Shown one piece after another: positions 56,233 to 64,000 of a stretch of DNA of 64,000 nt. The DNA comes from Deinococcus rubellus (GTDB taxonomy: Bacteria; Deinococcota; Deinococci; Deinococcales; Deinococcaceae). The translations under genes and the position numbers were made by a program. The notes below the pieces were generated by a model. It saw only the letters and a program-made list of their open reading frames with translations. It was not told the origin of the DNA and ran no database searches. The DNA is taken from NCBI RefSeq assembly GCF_025244745.1, contig NZ_CP104213.1, forward strand, positions 2,072,001-2,136,000, given 5' to 3'. The number at the start of each line of letters is the position of its first letter. Positions within the stretch are counted from its first letter, which is position 1.

Positions 56233-57336
56233 CCCTTTGCCCTCTTCATGCCCACTGCCGAACAGATGTTCGTGCTGGACGTCCCAGCAGATACGCCCGC
56301 CGACGCCGAATTTTTCTTGCAGACCAATCTCTCCGGCTACGCGCCTGCCCGGCCGGAGTACCGCTTTGTGAATGGGATGCTGCGGGCCGAATTTCCGCTG
56401 GGAGCACTGTTGACTTACAAGGTCACACGGGGCAGCGCTGAGAGCGAGGAAGGCGATCAATGGGGTGAACGCAGGCCGGAGCGCCGCACAATCGTCGAGG
56501 GCGCGGCCACCCACCATCTCAGGATTGAGAGTTGGCAGGACTTGCACAGCGGCGCGGGCCGACCGTCCACGCTCGCGGCGGGCATCGAAACACTGAAGGT
56601 TCACAACCCAGAGCTAGACGACGACTTCACGGTGCTGGTCTGGACGCCGCCGGAGTACGCCGGGAGCACCGAGCATCTGCCCGTTCTGTACCTGCACGAC
56701 GGGCAGAATGTCTTTGACGCGGCGACCAGTTTCGCAGGTGAAACGTGGGGGGCGGATATTGCAGCAAGCCAGCTGGCAGCTGAGGGTTTACCTTGCATCC
56801 TGGTGGCTGTATCGGTCAGAGAGAAGCACCGGGCCAGCGATTACGTTCCGTTTCCAATTCGGCACAACGACTTCAAGTCCACCGCACCCGCCTACCAGAC
56901 CTTTCTGGCCCAGACGCTCAAACCGCACATAGATGCCCGCTACCGCACCCGCCCAGAACGGCAGCACACCGCGCAGGCGGGCAGCAGCTTTGGCGGCGTG
57001 GCCTCGCTCTACGGCACGCTGAGCCACCCGGACGTGTGGGGCACTTGCGGCGTGTTCAGCCCCAGCCTGTGGGTGCAGGACGGCGCACTGATGGACTTCG
57101 CCGGGCATCACCCCACGCGTGAACTGCGCTTGTATGTGGACATGGGCACGCACGAGGGCCTGTTCGTGGAGGACGCTGCCGCCGCCGTCCGGCAAACGCA
57201 GTGGTTCGCCGCCCGCAGCGCTTCCTTCGTGCACCAGGTTAATTTGCAGATCGGGATGGCCCACTGGCACGACGAACCGGCGTGGCGCTCCCGGCTGCCA
57301 GACTTTCTGCGCTGGTGGCTCACAGACCTGGGCTAG
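56230..57336 (+). CDS. Alpha/beta-hydrolase esterase (enterochelin-esterase-like)
   Basis: 368 aa. N-terminal beta domain of about 110 residues (FVLDVPADTPADAEFFLQTN, carbohydrate-binding-module-like), then the hydrolase domain: LPVLYLHDGQNVFDAATSFAGETWGAD (residues around 150), nucleophile elbow GSSFGGVASL and an Asp/His pair downstream (MAHWHDEPAWRSRLPDFLRWWL). Cytosolic by appearance. Putative esterase family; the natural ester is unknown. Confidence 0.85.
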   Translation: MPFALFMPTAEQMFVLDVPADTPADAEFFLQTNLSGYAPARPEYRFVNGMLRAEFPLGALLTYKVTRGSAESEEGDQWGERRPERRTIVEGAATHHLRIESWQDLHSGAGRPSTLAAGIETLKVHNPELDDDFTVLVWTPPEYAGSTEHLPVLYLHDGQNVFDAATSFAGETWGADIAASQLAAEGLPCILVAVSVREKHRASDYVPFPIRHNDFKSTAPAYQTFLAQTLKPHIDARYRTRPERQHTAQAGSSFGGVASLYGTLSHPDVWGTCGVFSPSLWVQDGALMDFAGHHPTRELRLYVDMGTHEGLFVEDAAAAVRQTQWFAARSASFVHQVNLQIGMAHWHDEPAWRSRLPDFLRWWLTDLG

Positions 57337-57366
57337 ACCTGGCATTGTGAAAGCCCACCTTGGCAT

Positions 57367-57383
57367 TTGACAAGTTTTTGTCA
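57367..57383. promoter_or_regulatory. Palindrome overlapping a TTGACA box, possible old promoter
   Basis: TGACAA-GTTT-TTGTCA (57368-57383) contains TTGACA (57367-57372). This is the native promoter-like sequence nearest to the dehydrogenase gene before the IS5 element was inserted. Confidence 0.35.
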
Positions 57384-57472
57384 CCAACACTCTAGCGACA
57401 GACGTGCAGAGAGCAACGCTTTTTTGCGCTTGAGAACGCACTTTACGGCCCGGAGGCGGCGTGTTAGCCTCA

Positions 57473-58449
57473 GAGGCTGTTTGAAGCCCGATTCTAGGGG
57501 TATGACCGTGTGCGTCGCCCGTCATCAAGCGCACAACCTATTCAGTAAAATACAGCTCCCAGCCGCATAAATGAAGCCCTCGGAGATTGGCATACACTCC
57601 TCGTAATCCACCTTCAGTCGTCTGAAGGTGAGGAGCCAGGCAAAGGTTCGCTCCACCACCCAGCGTTTGCGAACCACCTTGAACCCCTTCTCGCCTCGCC
57701 GTGCCATCTCCGCAGCCAATCGAAACTGCTCTTCAGTCGGTGTGTTGGTGGGCAACTGGGCGATGCCCCCGATGAGGGTGATGCCCTCATCGGGGCGACG
57801 AACCACTTCAACCTCAATCCCAGTGGTGGTTTTCGCCCAGGCTTTAAAAGGCCCACCCCCGTATCCTCCGTCCAGGTAGAGCTTTTTGACGAAGGGTGCG
57901 TCCGCTTTGAACGTATTGAGGACGAGCTTGAGACCTTCACGGTCATCAACGTTCGCGGTCGTCACGCGGCAACCGAGCAGGTTGCCGTCCGTATCCGTCG
58001 TGATGTGGCGCTTGCGGCCTTTGACCTTTTTGTTGCCGTCCCAGCCGCGATCCCCTTTTTTTGCGTCGTCTTGACGCTCTGGGAATCACCGACAGCGGCG
58101 GAAGGCTGAGCCTTCCGCCCTTTGCGTTCACGCTCGATCTTCACCAACGCTGCATTGATGGCCTTCCACACGCCTGTTTTCGACCAGAGATTGTGGTGGT
58201 AGTACACCGTTTCCCACTTGGGCAGATCGTGGGGCATCATTCGCCACTGGACGCCGCCTCGCAGAACGTACCGAATCCCGTTGACGATTTCCCGTCTGGG
58301 AACGGTTTCACAGAAGGTGCTCTCGCCTATCGGCGGCAAAAGTGGTTCAATGAGTTTCCACTGGGCATCTGTGAGGTCGCTGGGATAAAGCGGACGATCC
58401 ATCAGGGCAGCTTAGCGAATTTGCTATCCCGTAGGCTTCAAACAGCCTC
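57473..58449 (-). mobile_element. IS5-family insertion sequence (IS1031-like), complete
   Basis: 977 bp with terminal inverted repeats GAGGCTGTTTGAAGC (57473-57487 and complement at 58449-58435), flanked by the 3-bp duplication TCA (57470-57472 and 58450-58452), which fits the TNA target of IS1031-type IS5 elements. The transposase is in two overlapping frames joined by a slippery run. Confidence 0.88.
57525..58402 (-). CDS. IS5-family transposase in two frames joined by -1 frameshifting
   Basis: First frame 58402-57962 (MDRPLYPSDLTDAQWKLIEPLLPP..., with the first Asp in VGDSQSVK); second frame 57965-57525 carries LYLDGGYGG (second Asp) and VVERTFAWLLTFRRLKVD (Glu). A run of seven A on the coding strand (58062-58056) followed by GGGG is a good -1 slippery site; shifting there yields KKGDRGWDGNKKVKGRKRHI and one full-length protein of about 290 aa. 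A plain frameshift mutation at the same run cannot be excluded. Confidence 0.85.
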
Positions 58450-58497
58450 TCACCTCCACACCCGTCTGCCTTCTCACCCTTCCAAAGGAGCGTCACC

Positions 58498-60054
<1,557 letters not shown>

Positions 60055-60079
60055 ACAGTGTGGCTAATGGGCAGTGTGA

Positions 60080-60427
60080 CTACTGAGAGAGGCGGCGGCC
60101 CAGCCACGCCCGCGCCGCCGCCTCCGAGGTCACGAAGCGCACTGCCGGGTGACGCGAATGCTCGTAGGCGAGTTCGGAGAAGCGCTCGCCATAAGCCGAG
60201 AAATCTTCCAGCACCAGCGCCACCGGGATGCGGTAGTTGACAAACTTCTGAAACAGCTCACCCGCCACGCCGCTGCCCAGCCGGAAGAACTCGGGGCCGA
60301 GGTCGGCTTCCGTCAGGATCAGACCGTCCACGCTGAAGGCCGTGCCGATCAGATCAGGTATGTCGGCCAGCGTGTCTACCCGCAACCCCAGTTCGCCCAT
60401 ACTTTTGATGTTCGGTTGAGCTGTCAT
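60080..60427 (-). CDS. DUF4180-family protein
   Basis: 115 aa. MTAQPNIKSMGELGLRVDTLADIPDLIGTAF, LGPEFFRLGSGVAGELFQKFVNYRIPVALVLEDFSAYGERFSELAYEHSRHPAVRFV. Matches the DUF4180 pattern (STAS-like fold, no known role). Start at 60427; the longer open frame to 60487 overlaps the divergent DinB gene. Convergent with the dehydrogenase. Confidence 0.8.
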   Translation of the reverse strand: MTAQPNIKSMGELGLRVDTLADIPDLIGTAFSVDGLILTEADLGPEFFRLGSGVAGELFQKFVNYRIPVALVLEDFSAYGERFSELAYEHSRHPAVRFVTSEAAARAWLGRRLSQ

Positions 60428-60471
60428 AAACAGTGACCACCTCGCCGCTTTATTTTGCAACACTAAAGGCC

Positions 60472-60953
<482 letters not shown>

Positions 60954-60960
<7 letters not shown>

Positions 60961-62291
60961 AGCCAACTCCTCTAGAAGCCGCGTCCAGCGTCTTTTATCG
61001 TTCATCCAAAACCTATCCCGTCGCCGTGCGGGCCGAGGGACCCTATCTGTGGGACGCGGCGGGCAAGCAGTACCTCGACGGCTCGTCGGGCGCACTCGTC
61101 GCCAACATCGGCCAGGGACGCGGGGAGGTGGCGGAGGCGATGGCCGGGCAGGCGCGGACGCTGGCCTTCGTTCACGGCTCGCAGTTTTCCAGCCCGGTGC
61201 TGGAGGAATACGCGGCGCGGCTCACCCAGTTCTGCGGGTTGCCGGAGTTTCGGTTGTGGGCGGTGTCGGGCGGCTCCGAGGCCACCGAGAGCGCCATCAA
61301 GCTGGCCCGGCAAGTTCAGGTGGAGCGCGGCCAGCCGGGGCGCTTCAAGATCGTCACCCGGCGGCCCAGCTACCACGGAGCCAGCCTGGGCAGCCTGGCG
61401 GCCAGCGGCATGGGGGCGCGGCGCGAACTGTATACCCCGCTGATGAATGAAAGTGCCTGGCCGAAGATGCCCAAACCTGACACCAGTTTGAGTGGTGAAG
61501 CCGACGCTGCGCGCCTGCGGACCGTGCTGGAAAGCGAAGGGCCGGAAACGGTGGCCGCCTTCATGGCCGAACCGGTGGTGGGCGCGTCCGACGCGGCACT
61601 CTCGCCCAACGCCGGGTACTACCAACGCATTCGGCAAATCTGCGACGAGTTTGGCGTGCTGCTGATCAGCGACGAGGTCATGAGCGGCATGGGCCGCTGC
61701 GGCTCACCGCTGGCGCTGGAGTTGTGGCACACCCGCGCCGACATCACGGTGTTGGGCAAGGGACTGGCCGCCGGGTACGCGCCGCTGGCCGGGGTGCTGG
61801 CATCACCGGAGGTGTACGCCGCAGTGATGGCCGGCTCGGGGGCCTTCAAGCACGGCTTTACCTACGCCGGGCATCCGATCAGCCTGGCGGCGGGCCTGAG
61901 CGTGCTGGACATTCTGGAGCGTGAGCAGCTGACGGCGCGGGCGAGCGAACTCGGCGCACGGCTACTCGCGGGCCTGCGCGAGTTGCAAACCCGCTTTCCC
62001 CACATCCTGACGGTGCGCGGCACGGGCCTGATGCTGGGTCTGGTGCTGGGCGACCCGCAAACCAAGCAGAGCTTCGAGACGCCGGGACTGGCCGCCCGAC
62101 TCGGCGCAGCGGCCTTTGAGGCAGGCCTGATCGTTTACCCCGGCAGCGGCGCAGACGACAGCGTGCGCGGCGACCACCTGCTGCTCGGGCCGCCGCTGAG
62201 CCTCACCGACGCTCAGGCCGGAGAGCTGCTCGGCAAGCTGGAGCGGGCCTTTGCAGCGGTGCTGGGGCAATCCACGCTCAACTCGAAATAA
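60954..62291 (+). CDS. Class III PLP aminotransferase
   Basis: 445 aa. [66 protein letters not shown] and [18 protein letters not shown] (cofactor Lys). The pattern is that of omega-amino acid:pyruvate or adenosylmethionine-type transferases, with the actual substrate unknown. Its last 14 bp overlap the end of the convergent class V aminotransferase gene. Confidence 0.9.
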
Positions 62292-63429
62292 CCTGCCAGG
62301 CCGCCGCCACCGCCGCGCCGCGCTCGAATTTCGCGCCCAGCGCCGTGAAGGCGTCTTCCAGAATGCCCGCCACCGAGAGGGCGTCGTAGCGGTCGGCGTA
62401 GCCTAGCGTCGAGATGCGGAACACGGTGTCCTCGTGGGGAGCCTGACCCGGCAGCGCCCGCTGGTTCATGCTGGCGAGCTGCGCGGCAACCTGTAGACCG
62501 CCCAGGCCTTCCGGCGGCACCAGCACCGCCACCGCTGGCGACGGACGGCTGGCCCATGAGCGGCATCCCAGCGCCTCGCCCGCCGCGATCAGGGCGTCGT
62601 TCTGGCGCTTCTTCTCGGCCCACAGCACCTCCAGCGGCACGCTCAGTAGCCGGTCGAGCGAGGCGTCCAGCGCGTGCACCAGATTGATGGCGGGCGTCTG
62701 GGGGGTGTTGGCCTGCTTCTGGCCGCGCAGTTCGCGCTCCAGATCAAGGTAAAAGCCCTTGGGCGTGTCCTTGATCAGCCGGGCCTCGGCCTGCGGGCTG
62801 AACAGCACGAAGCCCAGGCCCGGCGGGGTGGCGGTGGCCTTCTGCGACCCCGAAACGATGATGTCCACATTCCAGTCCGCCGCCCGCAGTTCGGCCACGC
62901 CATAACTGGTCACCGCGTCCACGATGATCAGCAAATCAGGGTTGACCGCCCTGGCCGCCGCCGCGATGGCCTGCAAATCGTGCAGCGCCCCGGTGCTGGT
63001 TTCGGAATGGGTGATGGTGAGCGCGAAGGCGTCCTTGCAGGCCTCGGCCACCTCGCCCGCGTCGAGCAGTTCGCCCCAGGGCTTTTGCACGCTCGTCACG
63101 TCGTAGCCCAGCCGAGCCGCCATCTCGCCCCAGCGCTCGCTGAACTTGCCCGCCGAAGCGTTGACCACTTTCGCTCCCGCCGGAACGCTGCTGACCAGTG
63201 CGCCCTCGAAGGCCGCCGTGCCACTGCCGGTGACGATCACCGCCTCGAACGCGTCGCCCAGCAGCCGGCTGAGTTTGCCGCGCGTTTCCAGAAACTTGGC
63301 GCGGCCCTCGGGGGAGCGGTGGTGCATCTGCGGTTGGGCCAGCGCCAGCAGGGTCGCGGGCGAGACTTCCACCGGACCGGGCGCAATCAGGCGGGGGCGG
63401 TTGAGCGGGATGTGGGGAGGAGGGGTCAT
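62278..63429 (-). CDS. Class V PLP aminotransferase (alanine/serine-glyoxylate type)
   Basis: 383 aa. [26 protein letters not shown] at the N-terminus is the signature of alanine-glyoxylate/serine-pyruvate transferases; the cofactor Lys is in [16 protein letters not shown], after [15 protein letters not shown] and [12 protein letters not shown]. Likely acts in glyoxylate/serine conversion. ATG 63429 marks the family N-terminus; the open frame continues to 63909 but only as antisense shadow. Upstream, CACAAT ends 5 bp before the ATG. Confidence 0.92.
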   Translation of the reverse strand: MTPPPHIPLNRPRLIAPGPVEVSPATLLALAQPQMHHRSPEGRAKFLETRGKLSRLLGDAFEAVIVTGSGTAAFEGALVSSVPAGAKVVNASAGKFSERWGEMAARLGYDVTSVQKPWGELLDAGEVAEACKDAFALTITHSETSTGALHDLQAIAAAARAVNPDLLIIVDAVTSYGVAELRAADWNVDIIVSGSQKATATPPGLGFVLFSPQAEARLIKDTPKGFYLDLERELRGQKQANTPQTPAINLVHALDASLDRLLSVPLEVLWAEKKRQNDALIAAGEALGCRSWASRPSPAVAVLVPPEGLGGLQVAAQLASMNQRALPGQAPHEDTVFRISTLGYADRYDALSVAGILEDAFTALGAKFERGAAVAAAWQVISS

Positions 63430-63600
63430 AGGGTATTGTGGCGCGTTTGGTGCGCGAGGGCGGACAGAAGGCTGGGCAAGTGACAGTCGACAGGTGCACT
63501 CCACCGTCGCCCCGAAAAATACTGAACCCGGAGGCTCTTCACGCCGGGCCACGTCAGCAGGATTGGGGTTCTCACGCCGCGTGAAGTTCGCGCTGGGCGT

Positions 63601-63615
63601 TACTCTACCCGCATG
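63601..63615 (+). promoter_or_regulatory. Leaderless promoter of the flavoprotein gene
   Basis: TACTCT (63601-63606), 6 bases, ATG 63613. Confidence 0.5.
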
Positions 63616-64000
63616 CGAATAGTCATCGTGGGCGGTGTGGCAGCGGGCATGAGCGCGGCCACCCGTGCCAAACGCCAGAACCCGGAAGCCGAAGTGGTGG
63701 TCTTCGAGCGGGGCGAGTACATCAGTTATGGCGCGTGCGGACTGCCCTACGTCATCGGCGGCGAAGTCGAGGGCTTCGACAAGCTGATCGCCCGCACACC
63801 CGAGCGGATGCGCGGCGAGGGCGTCGGCGTGCGGCTGCGCCACGAGGTCATCGGGGTGGACAGCAAGGCCCAGACCCTCACCGTGCGCGAAAACGGTGGG
63901 GCGACCCACACCGAGCCGTATGACCGCCTGCTGCTGGCCACTGGGGTCTCCCCAGTGCGCCCCGACTGGGCCAGTCCTGCTTGGGCCAGCACCGGGGCAT
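63613..64000 (+). CDS. CoA-disulfide reductase-like flavoprotein (3' end cut by window)
   Basis: First 129 codons of a class III pyridine nucleotide-disulfide oxidoreductase. FAD-binding [21 protein letters not shown], active-site Cys in [15 protein letters not shown] (single-Cys type, as in CoA disulfide reductase, NADH oxidase and Npx), and [12 protein letters not shown]. Deinococcus uses bacillithiol and CoA, so disulfide reduction is plausible but which substrate cannot be read. The rest lies beyond 64000. Confidence 0.88.
   Translation, partial: MRIVIVGGVAAGMSAATRAKRQNPEAEVVVFERGEYISYGACGLPYVIGGEVEGFDKLIARTPERMRGEGVGVRLRHEVIGVDSKAQTLTVRENGGATHTEPYDRLLLATGVSPVRPDWASPAWASTGA

Noticed and set aside
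58056..58062. Frameshift reading the IS5 transposase as a pseudogene
   Set aside because: The two frames overlap correctly at an A7 slippery run and all catalytic residues remain, so programmed frameshifting is the simpler explanation.

Overview
The window is a high-GC bacterial chromosome segment, almost certainly from the genus Deinococcus. The evidence is a nuo operon with an embedded DinB gene, a Thermus/Deinococcus-type EF-P with Arg32, a very long RNase R, and many genes whose likely -10 box (TANNNT) ends only 5 to 9 bases before the start codon, the leaderless layout known from Deinococcus. The species cannot be named from the sequence alone.

Layout. 1-8562 (minus): respiratory complex I operon nuoA-B-C-D-[dinB]-E-F-G-H, with nuoH cut by the window edge. 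8945-12230: a cytoplasmic histidine kinase with a degenerate receiver, and an M3 oligopeptidase. 12365-14858: a two-domain GNAT acetyltransferase gene interrupted by a complete IS66-type element; precise excision would restore the frame. 14860-20424 (minus): queA, a NYN nuclease, an AIM24-family protein, an exported META-domain protein, an unrecognised protein, and murA. 20712-23519: a GAF-GAF-PAS-GGDEF-EAL cyclic-di-GMP protein. 23635-26546 (minus) and 34430-35983 (minus): two permeases and the ATPase of one BMP/Nup-type nucleoside uptake transporter, encoded 8 kb apart. Between them lie ndk, a small P-loop kinase, pyrE, a LiaSR-like two-component operon with a DUF4097 protein in the middle, a lipoprotein, an acyl-CoA dehydrogenase homologue and a 232-bp MITE-like element. 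36059-41747: PAP2 phosphatase, small membrane protein, flavin monooxygenase, subtilase, SDR and App1-type phosphatase. 41945-46048: giant RNase R. 46132-50000: methyltransferase, an AT-richer islet, accC-accB and efp. 50058-52005: Asp23 and FakA-like pair. 52068-55679: lysine 2,3-aminomutase, aminotransferase and a divergent AsnC regulator. 55690-57336: endonuclease-V-like protein and esterase. 57473-58449: an IS5-family element lodged 48 bp upstream of the proline/glutamate-semialdehyde dehydrogenase gene. 60080-64000: DUF4180, a second DinB, two aminotransferases, and the start of a CoA-disulfide-reductase-like flavoprotein.

Common themes. Nucleoside/nucleotide handling (Nup-type transporter, ndk, pyrE) and amino acid catabolism (KamA, aminotransferases, P5C dehydrogenase) recur. 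Two exported-protein genes 21 kb apart (META-domain protein and subtilase) share a promoter motif of the same layout. The asnC leader contains a leaderless mini-ORF feeding two overlapping start/stop junctions. These regulatory features, together with the MITE candidate, are the least expected parts of the window. No rRNA, tRNA or CRISPR array was recognised.
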